Shown here in pieces: positions 18,832 through 27,911 of a DNA stretch of 64,000 nt; within the stretch, counting starts at the first letter, position 1, and each line of letters begins with the position of its first letter. The stretch spans positions 208,876-272,875 of the forward strand of contig NZ_KK211336.1 of assembly GCF_000621745.1 (NCBI RefSeq), in the 5' to 3' direction. Position numbers and translations under genes: made by a program. This DNA is from Clostridium beijerinckii HUN142. Lineage in GTDB: Bacteria > Bacillota > Clostridia > Clostridiales > Clostridiaceae. Below the pieces are notes generated by a model that ran no database searches, was not told the DNA's origin, and worked only from the letters and a program-made list of their open reading frames with translations.

Positions 18832-20163
18832 ATGGGAATAATAGTAGTTTCTATTGCAGCAGTTATAGAAATTGTTTTTGGAATATACTGCTTTAAGACA
18901 AAATCAAATCAGAAGAAAATAAGAAGTTTAATTCACATTAGTGTATTTATAGCATTTGTTGTATTTACATTTCTATCAGTAATACAATGGAGTTTCCGGT
19001 GGATGCTTTTGGGTGGGGTATTGCTTATTTTTGCAATTACTTCGGTAATATCACTTATACTAAAAAGGGAAGATAAGAAAAAATACAAAATTAGAAAAAT
19101 GGTTGGTAAGTCTATCGCAATGTGCATAGTTGTAGTTTTAGCTGTCAGTCCTGAATTAATCTTTCCACAGCATAAGATGCCTGAATTAACAGGAAAGTAC
19201 AAAGAGATAAAAACGGCAACTTATACATTCAAGGACAATAATCGTATTGATATATATAGCCCCAAAGGTGAAAATAGAGAAGTTACAGTAGAATTTTGGT
19301 ATCCAGAAGATGATGAAGTCACATCTCATTATCCTCTTGTAGTATTTTCCCATGGTGCATACGGAATGAAAACTAGTAACATGTCTACTTTTAGAGAGCT
19401 AGCTAGTAATGGATATGTGGTCTGCTCAATAGATCACCCATATCAATGTTTATTTACCAGAGATGCTGATGGAAAGATAACAACAATAGATAAATCATTC
19501 ATGGACGAGCTTAATGGTGCAAATAATGGAGCTTATGATGAAGAGACTGAATATAATCTTGGAGTAAAATGGTTAAATGTACGCACCGAAGATATGAATT
19601 TTGTACTTGATACAATTATTAAGAACGTAAAGGAAGGTAATACAGAAAAAGTTTATAGTCTTATTGATGCTGGTAAAATTGGATTAATAGGTCATTCATT
19701 AGGAGCTTCAGCAAGTGCACAGCTTGGAAGAGAACGCAGTGATGTAAGTGCTGTAGTTAATCTTGATGATGACTTAATAGGAGAATACACTGGTTTTAAT
19801 AATGGCAAGTTGCAAATTAATCATAATATTTATCCTATACCCATTCTTAGCATTTACAGTGATGATTTAAAGCGAATATATGAAAAAACTGATCCAAGCA
19901 TTATACCTCAAAAATTAATTTCAGCGACTGCTTTAAAGTCCTTTGAAGTATATTTTGATGGAACAAATCACATGAGTTTTACTGATCTTCCATTAGCATC
20001 TCCAATTCTTACAAAATTGTTATGCAATACAGCAAACAGTAAGATTGGTATACAAAAAGCAGACAAGTACTATGTAATAGAGAAGATGAATAATTTAGTA
20101 TTGCAGTTCTTTAACTGTTATCTTAAGAATGAAGGAGATTTTCGACCAGAAGATAAATATTAA
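18832..20163 (+). CDS. Membrane-anchored alpha/beta hydrolase (PAF-acetylhydrolase-like)
   Basis: The first 110 residues hold three or four membrane helices. The rest is an alpha/beta hydrolase: an oxyanion strand (PLVVFSHGAYG near 168), the nucleophile elbow GHSLGASAS near 288, an acidic segment (NLDDDLIG) and a late His in FDGTNHMSF near 382. The order and spacing resemble platelet-activating-factor acetylhydrolase-type lipases or chlorophyllase-like esterases. The active site probably faces the outside because it follows the membrane part. The ATG at 18832 follows AGGTGGAGGA. It is probably a separate unit from the LytTR pair 190 bases upstream. Confidence 0.85.
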   Translation: MGIIVVSIAAVIEIVFGIYCFKTKSNQKKIRSLIHISVFIAFVVFTFLSVIQWSFRWMLLGGVLLIFAITSVISLILKREDKKKYKIRKMVGKSIAMCIVVVLAVSPELIFPQHKMPELTGKYKEIKTATYTFKDNNRIDIYSPKGENREVTVEFWYPEDDEVTSHYPLVVFSHGAYGMKTSNMSTFRELASNGYVVCSIDHPYQCLFTRDADGKITTIDKSFMDELNGANNGAYDEETEYNLGVKWLNVRTEDMNFVLDTIIKNVKEGNTEKVYSLIDAGKIGLIGHSLGASASAQLGRERSDVSAVVNLDDDLIGEYTGFNNGKLQINHNIYPIPILSIYSDDLKRIYEKTDPSIIPQKLISATALKSFEVYFDGTNHMSFTDLPLASPILTKLLCNTANSKIGIQKADKYYVIEKMNNLVLQFFNCYLKNEGDFRPEDKY

Positions 20164-20280
20164 ATCGTAGTAGTAAAATCTAATTTTGAATAGCATGGCA
20201 ATGAAAAAAGCGCTATCATGTGCTATTGATATGGTGAATATTATAAAAAAATATAAGTTGTAATTTAATGAGGTGGAGAG

Positions 20281-20847
20281 ATGAAGGTTTTAGGAATTAA
20301 TGGTAGTTCAAGAAAAGATGGAAATACAGCATTGATTATGAAGATTGTTTTTGATGAATTAGAAAAAGAAGGAATTGAGACGAAAATAGTTCAATTCTCT
20401 GGTAATATAATTGAGCCTTGTAAGGGGTGCTTTGCATGTAAAGGAAAGAATAATTGTGTTTTTAAGAAAGACATATTTTATGAATGTTTTGAAAAAATGA
20501 AGTTAGCAGACGGAATTCTTTTGAGTTCTCCAGTCTATTCAGCAGATGTAACAGCAAATATGAAAGCTTTTTTAGAAAGGGCAGGGGTTGTTGTTGCAAC
20601 AAATCCAGGTCTACTTAAACATAAGGTTGGTGCATCTATATCTGCTGTTCGCAGAGCTGGAGGTATGACAGCAGTAGATACAATGAATCATTTTTTATTA
20701 AACAAAGAAGTTGTTATAGCTGGTTCTACATATTGGAATATGGTTTATGGAAAAGATGTAGGCGATATATTTAAAGATGAAGAAGGAATCAATAATATGC
20801 ATAATTTGGGACAAAATATGGCGTGGCTGCTAAAGAAGATTAATTAA
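20281..20847 (+). CDS. Flavodoxin-family NAD(P)H reductase
   Basis: The 188-residue protein starts with the flavin phosphate loop GINGSSRKDGNTA, followed by EPCKGCFACKGKNNCVFKKD, a cysteine-rich segment found in the iron-sulfur flavoprotein/NADPH-dependent FMN reductase group, and SPVYSADVTANMKAFLERAG. It likely reduces quinones, nitro compounds or an iron-sulfur partner in the cytoplasm. The cysteine cluster CxxCxxCx4C could bind a [4Fe-4S] cluster. GAGGTGGAGAG precedes ATG. It ends just before a copied antirepressor tail. Confidence 0.9.
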   Translation: MKVLGINGSSRKDGNTALIMKIVFDELEKEGIETKIVQFSGNIIEPCKGCFACKGKNNCVFKKDIFYECFEKMKLADGILLSSPVYSADVTANMKAFLERAGVVVATNPGLLKHKVGASISAVRRAGGMTAVDTMNHFLLNKEVVIAGSTYWNMVYGKDVGDIFKDEEGINNMHNLGQNMAWLLKKIN

Positions 20848-20864
20848 TGCTATTAACAGGATCT

Positions 20865-20921
20865 AAAATGGTATTTCAAAAGGGAATAAAGTTTATAAGA
20901 AGAAAAATTAATAATAAATAA
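20865..20921 (+). pseudogene. Antirepressor 3' remnant
   Basis: The segment encodes KMVFQKGIKFIRRKINNK and a stop, nearly the same as the last residues of the antirepressor at 14810-15562 (MVFQKGIEFIRRKIGE). It is all that remains of a second copy and marks the right edge of the 15.6-20.9 kb insert-like block. Confidence 0.7.
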
Positions 20922-21200
20922 AGTTGTCGTAAGCATGAAAATAATTAATATATATTGCAAAAATAATCCTTCATCATAATTCCAAAAATATTACAAGAAT
21001 TTTAGCTGTAATTGTGAAATGTGAATTGCAACATATATATACTATTTTCATGCTTATATTTATAAATTAAATGGGAATTCGTCATGAGAGGAATTATATT
21101 AGGTTTGAAAATTGCGGTGTGTAAAGAGGAAAATCAATAGTGTGTGTAAAATATATATAAGTAAAGGAAAAAGTATCAATCATTTAGGGGAGACGTACTT

Positions 21201-24200
21201 ATGACGAGAGAAAGTAATTTTGAATATGTAAAGGGGACAGATATAGAAGAATGCTACGAAAATTTAAAGAAGGCGGAATTTGTATATCAAAGTTTTCCTG
21301 ATGCAACAATTATGTGTTTAAGATCAATAGCGGAAACTGTTTTAATAAAAGTCAGGAATGAATTTTACAAAAGTGCAGATAATAGTGGAACTTATTATGG
21401 AATAATGGGTGAACTCATAACTGTTTCTGAAGTAAAGTTCTCAAAAGTGTATAGAGAATTTAATATTATAAGACTTAATGGGAATTATGTACTTCATCCT
21501 GAGGCTGTAATAGAAGAAGAAACAAAAAGGACGCCCACTGAACTTTTAGAGATTATGCATAACATTCTTATCTGGTATCTTCAAGATATAAAAAATAAAA
21601 GTTCTATTGATAGTAGTAAAATCAAGTTTATAAATCCAAATAATTTTAATAATGAAAAAAAAGAATTAACTGAGGTAAAAAAGAAGATTTCAGAAAAGAA
21701 TAAGAAAATATCTGAATTGAAATTAAAGATAAAGCAGCTTAAGGATTCAGAGAAGGATAAGGCTGATCAGTTATTTAAGTTAAACAAAGAAATAGATAAT
21801 ATAAATGTGGAAAGACTTGAATTAAAAGAAAAAGATGAGTTATTAGAAAAGAAGATTAAAGAGCATGATAAAGAAATAGAGACTATAAAAAAGAAATATA
21901 AAATTGATCTCCAAGAAAAAATTGAGAAATTTAAAAAGGAACATAGAGAATCTGAAAAAGCTTCTAATGAGGCTGAATTAGCAGCAGTTAAGAATGAAAT
22001 TTTAATAAAGAATAATGAAATAGCAGAATTAAAAAGTAAGATAGATGATTTCAAAGAAGAATCTAAGGATAAATTAGAATTACAAAAGGAAATTGAAAAA
22101 ATAAAAGCTGAAAAAGAAAAACTAGAATCAATGGATTCTATTTTAACTAAAGGGATTAAAGAGTATGATATTGAGGTAAAAAGAATTAAGGAGCAGCACA
22201 AAAGGGACTTAGATGACAAAATTAATGAGTTAAAAAGTAAAGAAGATACATATTTAAAAGAAAAAGAAGAATTAAATAATATTAGACAAAAAATACATTC
22301 AAAAGAAAATGAAATAAATGAACTAAAAGCAAAAGTAGATGAGTTAAGGCAACAGTCTAAAGAAATAAATTTACTTAAAATAAGTATAGATGATTTGCAA
22401 AGTGAAAAAGGTTATTTAGAAAATCGTGATAGAATATTAACTAATACGATTCTTGAAAAGAATAAAGAACTAGAAAATATAAAAGAAGCTTATAAAGCTA
22501 ATGTTGAAAAGATTGAAATATTACGTAAAGAGCGTAATGAATCAAATGCGTCTCTTAAAAATAAGGAAGAAAAGCTTATTAAGGTTGAAAAAGAGAACTT
22601 TGAACTAAAAAAACAACTTAAGGAAATAGAAGAAACAGCTAAAATTGAAGCTATAAAGAGAGATGAAGAGTTAAAGAGAAAAGAAAAAGAGCTGCATGAA
22701 GGGATAGAAAAATTAAGACAAGCTTATAAAAATTCTTTTGAATTAACCAGGGAGTATCAAGATGTTCTAGAAAAAAGTGAGTATTCTTATGATAAAGAAG
22801 AAGAAAGATTATTAAATATTCAAAAGACAGATGTTAAAGAAAAATTAGTTGAAGAGGATAAGAGCTTTCATAATAATTTAAATGAATATAGTGAGGGCGT
22901 GAAAGAAACTAATGAAAGAATAAGAACCTTCAAGAAGGTATTAAAAGAGAAGAGCATTAAGGAAGGTAAACACGTAGCATTTTATAGAGGCTTTTTAGGA
23001 TTAGAAGCAGAGCAACTTAGAATTTTATATACAATGCTTACTAAGACCAATATTTCCTCAATTTTAATTAGTAAGTCTAAGGAATTACTATCACAATCTA
23101 ATGAAGATAAGTTCATGGAATTTATACATAAAAAAGCACGAGAATTGAATCATTTATCAGATGAGGAAGTAAGATTAAAAATTTATTATAGATTAATTAA
23201 ATTAACTGATATTGAATATAAAAACATTTATGAAAGAAGAAGTTTTGTTGAAACTTTAGATGAAATAGTAAATGCAGGATATTCAATATTAGAAGGAAAA
23301 AAAGATTTCAAAGGTGGAGGCTCAAAGTTAGAAGCCATAGGTACATATTATTTAGAAAAAGTACTAGAGGATTTTAAAAATAAATATGATAGTGGAGATA
23401 TAAAAGTACAGCAGGAATTAATTGATAACATTTATAATAATTTTCAAAGGTTAAGTGAAAAAGCTAAAAAAGAAATTTATGACGAGTTACATTTGAAAAG
23501 TACTTCTGAAAGTACAGTTAAAGCAGCCATAAGATCAGCCCCCTTTGTATTTTTATCTACTACTATAACTGTTGGGGGATTTTCAGCATTTAGTGCAGTT
23601 TCAAGTATAATTTTCGGAATTTCACATTTACTAGGAACAACTTTTTCATATGGGGTATATACTGGGGCTTCATCATTATTAAGCTTTTTCAGCGGGCCTT
23701 TTATGGTAATACTTTTTATTGTAAATGGAGGATTTTTGCTTACTCAACATAAAAAACAGCAATTAGAGTTAGTACCTTTATTTATAATGCAAACCATAAT
23801 TACTAATGTAGCTATAGAAAAAACAAAAATAAACTTTGATAACTATGATACTATGATTGAATTATGGAAAAGAGAAAAAGGGAATTTTGACAAAATTACC
23901 ATACAAAAAAGATTGCAGGAAAATATCTTAAATAATTATACAAAAGAAAGAGATGAACTTGCTGCTAAATCAGAACAAGTGTCTAGAGCTATTAATACAT
24001 TATGGGAAGAACATGCAAAATATAATTATAAGTTTAAAGATATTGTGTTAAGCTCTGATAAAAAAGTATATCTAAACTCATATGCGGAGTATAGCAGTAC
24101 TATAAATAAACTGGAAATGGTTCAAAAAGAAATAGATGAAACTAAAAACAAGGTAGGAACCTTAAAAAGCATATTTAGTTTAGATATGTGGAAAGGGCAA

Positions 24201-24380
24201 TCTTCAAAGCTTGTAAATGAAATGAACATAATAAATATGGAAAAGTCATTAGTTGAAGAAGCAAAACAAAGCCAATACTTTAAGGAAGAAAGTGCTTTAT
24301 TTTCAGAATTGCAGCAAAAGATAGATGTATTAAATGAAATTCAAAATAAAACTAAAGAAAAGATAAAAGATAAAAGATAA
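21201..24380 (+). CDS. Giant coiled-coil membrane protein with DUF4145-like N-terminus
   Basis: The 1059-residue protein begins with an alpha-helical domain (about 10-130; ATIMCLRSIAETVLIKV, GNYVLHPE) that resembles DUF4145, which is often found in restriction and other phage-defence proteins. A very long Lys/Glu-rich coiled coil follows (about 150-545). A conserved helical region comes next (about 590-770), then two or three membrane helices (about 779-850), and a final coiled coil (about 890-1059). There is no ATPase or nuclease motif that I can see. ATG follows AGGGGAGA. It is a lone gene ending at a strong terminator. A role in defence or membrane stress is a guess. Confidence 0.75.
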   Translation: MTRESNFEYVKGTDIEECYENLKKAEFVYQSFPDATIMCLRSIAETVLIKVRNEFYKSADNSGTYYGIMGELITVSEVKFSKVYREFNIIRLNGNYVLHPEAVIEEETKRTPTELLEIMHNILIWYLQDIKNKSSIDSSKIKFINPNNFNNEKKELTEVKKKISEKNKKISELKLKIKQLKDSEKDKADQLFKLNKEIDNINVERLELKEKDELLEKKIKEHDKEIETIKKKYKIDLQEKIEKFKKEHRESEKASNEAELAAVKNEILIKNNEIAELKSKIDDFKEESKDKLELQKEIEKIKAEKEKLESMDSILTKGIKEYDIEVKRIKEQHKRDLDDKINELKSKEDTYLKEKEELNNIRQKIHSKENEINELKAKVDELRQQSKEINLLKISIDDLQSEKGYLENRDRILTNTILEKNKELENIKEAYKANVEKIEILRKERNESNASLKNKEEKLIKVEKENFELKKQLKEIEETAKIEAIKRDEELKRKEKELHEGIEKLRQAYKNSFELTREYQDVLEKSEYSYDKEEERLLNIQKTDVKEKLVEEDKSFHNNLNEYSEGVKETNERIRTFKKVLKEKSIKEGKHVAFYRGFLGLEAEQLRILYTMLTKTNISSILISKSKELLSQSNEDKFMEFIHKKARELNHLSDEEVRLKIYYRLIKLTDIEYKNIYERRSFVETLDEIVNAGYSILEGKKDFKGGGSKLEAIGTYYLEKVLEDFKNKYDSGDIKVQQELIDNIYNNFQRLSEKAKKEIYDELHLKSTSESTVKAAIRSAPFVFLSTTITVGGFSAFSAVSSIIFGISHLLGTTFSYGVYTGASSLLSFFSGPFMVILFIVNGGFLLTQHKKQQLELVPLFIMQTIITNVAIEKTKINFDNYDTMIELWKREKGNFDKITIQKRLQENILNNYTKERDELAAKSEQVSRAINTLWEEHAKYNYKFKDIVLSSDKKVYLNSYAEYSSTINKLEMVQKEIDETKNKVGTLKSIFSLDMWKGQSSKLVNEMNIINMEKSLVEEAKQSQYFKEESALFSELQQKIDVLNEIQNKTKEKIKDKR

Positions 24381-24665
24381 AAATAACCTAATCAGCGTTT
24401 TGAAAAATAAAGTTAACTTACTCGAAAATGATTTGGTTAAAATAAATTCAGAATATCCAGATATAAATAACGCTGAATTTAGGGCAATTGGATAGTCAGG
24501 ATAAGGATAGCAAATTCATTTATTTGGGCTATAATAAATATAGATGTGGAGTAATACAGTCAGAATCTAATTACTTTTGTATGTTTCCAAGACAAGCTCG
24601 TGATATGCAGAAATAGAACAACCTTGTAAAAATACACCTTAACTTTTAAGAAGTTTCATAAATTT

Positions 24666-24715
24666 AAGGACTGCAATAAGATAAAAAATATCAATCTTAT
24701 TGCAGTCCTTATTTT
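24666..24715. terminator. Bidirectional terminator
   Basis: A perfect 17-bp stem (24666-24682 with 24694-24710) separates the coiled-coil gene (plus strand) from the DUF2922 gene (minus strand). The rest of the 24381-24714 gap shows only a short decayed match (about 24587-24635) to the long palindrome family. Confidence 0.9.
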
Positions 24716-24933
24716 TAAGCTACTTCATATTTAGTAACTTGTCTTTGAGTAACCTGAGCACCGGATTTCTTAACTAGATCGCCAGCCTTAGTTTTAAAAA
24801 CATTTTTTGAAATTATAGTGTCCATAAGTGCGTTAACTTCATCTTTTGTAAGAGTAGTTTTAACACCAGAAACACTTAAAGTGCTTTTTTCACCAGCAGA
24901 AGTTAAAAAAGTCATAGCTAAAGTATATTCCAT
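24715..24933 (-). CDS. DUF2922 family protein
   Basis: The 72-residue protein has the typical DUF2922 pattern: a beta strand start (EYTLAMTFLTSAGEKSTLSV), then VKTTLTKDEVNALMDTII and a strand-rich tail. ATG follows GAAAGGTGGTGAATTA. These small proteins of unknown function usually sit next to DUF1659 and YvrJ genes in Bacillus and Clostridium. Here the DUF1659 gene is 290 bases upstream on the same strand, across a hairpin-rich spacer. Confidence 0.92.
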   Translation of the reverse strand: MEYTLAMTFLTSAGEKSTLSVSGVKTTLTKDEVNALMDTIISKNVFKTKAGDLVKKSGAQVTQRQVTKYEVA

Positions 24934-24959
24934 TTAATTCACCACCTTTCATTAAGTTT

Positions 24960-25215
24960 AGAGTTAAGGAAACTACTCCTACTCCTATAGTTTTAGGAGT
25001 ACTCACAGAGTAAGAGATCATTATCAAATCATAGATGCCTACAGGGAAAGTTCGAAGAGCGAAATATAAAATGCTCATAGAGAAAGTTCTGCTTACCAAA
25101 TGTAAAATTTGGAGCATCACTTTTCGGTTCTCACTTTTGATATGCCTGCTTAACCGATTTAACTAAGTTCGAGAAGTCCAATCATAGATTTGGACTCTCA
25201 CTCTTATCTCACTTA
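24960..25215. repeat. Hairpin-rich spacer between DUF2922 and DUF1659 genes
   Basis: At least three short inverted repeats lie in a row: ACTCCTA...TTAGGAGT, CCAAAT...ATTTGG and GTCCAAT...ATTTGGAC. The motif TTCGAGAA followed by a hairpin and CTCTCAC also occurs at the tip of the long palindrome at 52468-52723, so small modules are shared between elements. Confidence 0.5.
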
Positions 25216-25220
25216 TCTGC

Positions 25221-25445
25221 TTAAGCATTTGCTAAACTAGAAGATTCATTAATAAAGTAATCTCTAGTGTTAGCTTCTAATACACCTTTAATTGCATCTG
25301 CAATAGCATAGACATTTTCAGGTGTAGCATCTGTTTTGATACCTGAGAAAGTTTTCTTGGTATAAATTGGGTCTCCAGCCTTGTCTAGACCTTTTTGAAC
25401 CTCAATACTAAGAGAAGCAGAGTCAATAGTTTTTGTTACAGCCAT
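25221..25445 (-). CDS. DUF1659 family protein
   Basis: The 74-residue protein (starts MAVTKTIDSASLSIEV, then GLDKAGDPIYTKKTFSGIK and DATPENVYAIADAI) fits DUF1659. ATG follows AAAGGAGGTAAT. The family is small, soluble and of unknown role, and travels with DUF2922 and YvrJ. A block reading CATATATCC on the coding strand lies just upstream and is shared with the YvrJ gene at 52 kb, which suggests common control. Confidence 0.92.
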   Translation of the reverse strand: MAVTKTIDSASLSIEVQKGLDKAGDPIYTKKTFSGIKTDATPENVYAIADAIKGVLEANTRDYFINESSSLANA

Positions 25446-25671
25446 GTTTCATTACCTCCTTTACTTTGTTTTCATAAAGGATATATGGATGAATTTTATT
25501 TATTACATAAATAGATGAAAATTATTTGTCAATTTAGCACTATGCTGTTAGATGGATGAGTTCTATTAGTGGCAAGAATCATTTATGCCGTATGAGCCAT
25601 GAAGTATTGCAAAAAAACACATGATTCTTAGTGAAGAATTAGAGAAGATAGAGGTTAATAATGCTAGTGAT

Positions 25672-25845
25672 AAAGAAAATATTTAAGAGATTTATAATGT
25701 GGTAGCATAAACGAATATTGTCATATTTATTTCTTGTATAATTAGATAATTATTCCATGTATGAAAAAATTAGATTATAATGGGTTATATAGTATTATGG
25801 ATAATGATAAGCCTGTATTCTTACAATGTTTATAATGAGAAGTTC
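25672..25845 (+). repeat. Promoter-bearing leader repeat, long copy 2
   Basis: It matches 17432-17602, including TATAAT (25776-25781) and the downstream hairpin segment TAAGCC...CTTA. It ends 38 bases before the gene at 25884. It is the main content of the 25446-25883 gap. Confidence 0.7.
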
Positions 25846-25883
25846 GTGGCATGAATTTAATGATATAAAGAGGTGGAATAATT

Positions 25884-26249
25884 ATGCTATTTGGATTATT
25901 TAATAGTAGAAAAGATAACGATGAAATTCATAATATAAAGCAGTATGCAGTAGATATAGCGACTAATTTTAATGACGAAGACAGGGAATATTTGAAGCCA
26001 ATTTATACAATTAAGTATTATTCTAAATTAAATAATTCAGTTGTTAAAGAAGCAATTTTTTCTAAAAATATAGAAAATGGTGATATTACTTTAGGAGAAG
26101 CATTTTTAACGTTAGAGGAAATATTAAAACAGAGTATAGAGAGTAAGTTGTTAATTAATACAATGATTAATAAAAATTATGTGCTTACCAATGAGGAAGA
26201 AATTACAATTAATAAACTTGAAGATATAATAAGATTTGGGTTGCTATAA
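25884..26249 (+). CDS. Hypothetical protein, 121 aa
   Basis: I do not recognise this protein. It is soluble, acidic and mostly helical (FNDEDREYLKPIYTIKYYSK, LGEAFLTLEEILKQSIESK). ATG follows AGAGGTGGAAT. Preceded by a long copy of the promoter-type repeat and followed by two other orphan genes of similar style. The group looks like small immunity or antidote-like genes, but no matching toxin gene is nearby and the role is unproven. Confidence 0.7.
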   Translation: MLFGLFNSRKDNDEIHNIKQYAVDIATNFNDEDREYLKPIYTIKYYSKLNNSVVKEAIFSKNIENGDITLGEAFLTLEEILKQSIESKLLINTMINKNYVLTNEEEITINKLEDIIRFGLL

Positions 26250-26362
26250 TCAATCCAAATTTAAAAAGTGTGAAGCTTAATATAATAGATAATGTGTGTA
26301 TATTCTAAAATGGATATGGAAAGAGCAATAATTTAACTTATTGCTCAGATATTAATTATGCC

Positions 26363-26466
26363 AATACCACGAATTTGGGATTCAGGTGGACAAAAACAAC
26401 TTGTTCTTTGAGAATTGAACAGTATTATATTTTGAAAATATGTTGTTAGGATGAATTAAAATATGA
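26363..26466 (+). repeat. Second shared leader, copy 1
   Basis: The segment from ATACCACGAA through TTGTTCTTTGAGAATTGA to TTGTTAGGATGAATTAAAA matches 53978-54068. It ends 44 bases before the gene at 26511. Confidence 0.6.
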
Positions 26467-26510
26467 ATAAAGGAATGGAATAAGCTGTTATGCATATGAA
26501 GGTGAAATAG

Positions 26511-27128
26511 ATGAATAGTTGTAAATTGTTAGAGGTTAAAGCTATAGTTCAAAATCCATATTATAAGGCTCCAAGTTGGATTGATGACAAGATCCAGAGG
26601 AGAGAATTTGTTGTTTTAGATGGGGATTCATCAGAAAACGATGTGGAATTATTTTTAATTGAATTATTAGGCTATAATAATATTAACATTGAGCAGGATA
26701 CAGAATTAGTTATGAAAGAAGTTTTAGAGGAAGTTGAAATAGTAATAGCAGGAGGAATATTATTTGTTGGAGAAAATAGAAATATATTTCCAAGCTGTTG
26801 TTGCGGTTTGGAAAGTTGGAATGAAGTATTAGCTGCAGTTATTGATAAATCATCACCATGGTTAGGACACGATCCATATCCCTGCTTTGAGTATGTTGGA
26901 AACAACATTCGTATATGGTCTGATGATTTTAAGACAAAACAGTCAAGTGAGATTTACTTTGTTGAGTGTGATAGGGATATTTTAATCGAAAAACTAAAAT
27001 TAGTTAGAAATGATTTAATTAAATTCTCTAAAGGGCCTTTATATAATCATATCAGTAAACATGCAAGAACATATACTGATTTGATGGTACAGCAATTTGA
27101 AAAATGGTTTTCTTTAAACCTTGTGTAA
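26511..27128 (+). CDS. Hypothetical protein, 205 aa, immunity-like
   Basis: No family is recognised with certainty. The protein is soluble, has a CCCG stretch near residue 102 next to ESWNEVLAAV, and a PWLGHDPYPCFEY segment. The look (mixed alpha/beta, Trp-rich, acidic, no membrane helix) resembles immunity proteins of polymorphic toxin systems found in Firmicutes. ATG follows GAAGGTGAA. It has a leader shared with the FRG-domain gene at 54094, so the two may have been spread or controlled together. Confidence 0.65.
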   Translation: MNSCKLLEVKAIVQNPYYKAPSWIDDKIQRREFVVLDGDSSENDVELFLIELLGYNNINIEQDTELVMKEVLEEVEIVIAGGILFVGENRNIFPSCCCGLESWNEVLAAVIDKSSPWLGHDPYPCFEYVGNNIRIWSDDFKTKQSSEIYFVECDRDILIEKLKLVRNDLIKFSKGPLYNHISKHARTYTDLMVQQFEKWFSLNLV

Positions 27129-27312
27129 TATAATCTGAATGACATGTAGCTAATTGATGAACTGATATAAATCATTATGGGATTTTAATATAAAATGATT
27201 TAATTTAATTTGTGGAGGAGGAGAATTTTAAGCTTGACTAAAAGAAATCATAAGTTTGAAATAGCGATATTAACATAGTAGTTATTGTAAATTATTTGCT
27301 GAAGGTGATGAG

Positions 27313-27786
27313 TTGAAGAGTATTATTTTTGAAGGTTGGAAAATAGAAATTGATAAGGAAAAAACTAAAAATTATTATTCACAGTTATATATAGATAGTT
27401 TACGTGAATGTTGTTCAGATTGTAGAAATTATTATTATGGAATAAGGCATTTGCCTAAAGTTTTTATAGATTTTTTAGAGAGCTTATTTATTGTTCCAGA
27501 AACACCTATATGCGCTTATAAGCTGGATAAAGTTGCTGATAATATATTCCTATATGATGTAAATTATTTAATTAGGGGTAACATATTAGAAAAACCTGAT
27601 AATGCTGAAACTGTTTCAGAAAATGGAAAGAAGGTATTTAACACAAGTACGTTAACTGATGAGGTAGAGTTTTATTTTACAAAAGAATTACATCCAAGTT
27701 TGCGAAATCTTTCTGGTTATGAATCGTATTTTGAACTTCAATTATTTTGTGAAATTCCTTGGGTTATAGATGAGCCGTATGAATAA
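27313..27786 (+). CDS. Hypothetical protein, 157 aa, immunity-like
   Basis: The start is TTG, chosen because GAAGGTGATGAG precedes it. The protein has a CCSDCRNYYYG segment near residue 35, which recurs in a group of small Firmicute proteins of unknown role, and a long C-terminal beta-rich part ending in acidic residues (IPWVIDEPYE). No signal peptide. It is the last of three orphan plus-strand genes before the T-box of the next synthetase-like gene. Immunity-like by style only. Confidence 0.65.
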   Translation: MKSIIFEGWKIEIDKEKTKNYYSQLYIDSLRECCSDCRNYYYGIRHLPKVFIDFLESLFIVPETPICAYKLDKVADNIFLYDVNYLIRGNILEKPDNAETVSENGKKVFNTSTLTDEVEFYFTKELHPSLRNLSGYESYFELQLFCEIPWVIDEPYE

Positions 27787-27874
27787 TTGCTGGTTGAAAA
27801 TTATTGCATCGCACATCTATATAATAAAAAGTTATAAATATTTAAAATAGATGAAAAACTATTAAACAATATAA

Positions 27875-27903
27875 TTGACACTTAACAATATAAGGTATAT
27901 AAT
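27875..27903 (+). promoter_or_regulatory. Consensus promoter of the second T-box leader
   Basis: TTGACA (27875-27880), a 17-bp spacer and TATAAT (27898-27903): a perfect SigA consensus. Confidence 0.85.
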
Positions 27904-27911
27904 TATACAAA

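Noticed and set aside
16000-21000. A macrolide resistance operon made of the glycosyltransferase, LytTR pair and hydrolase
   Set aside because: Terminators and long spacers separate the genes, and there is no shared promoter or functional link in the sequence.
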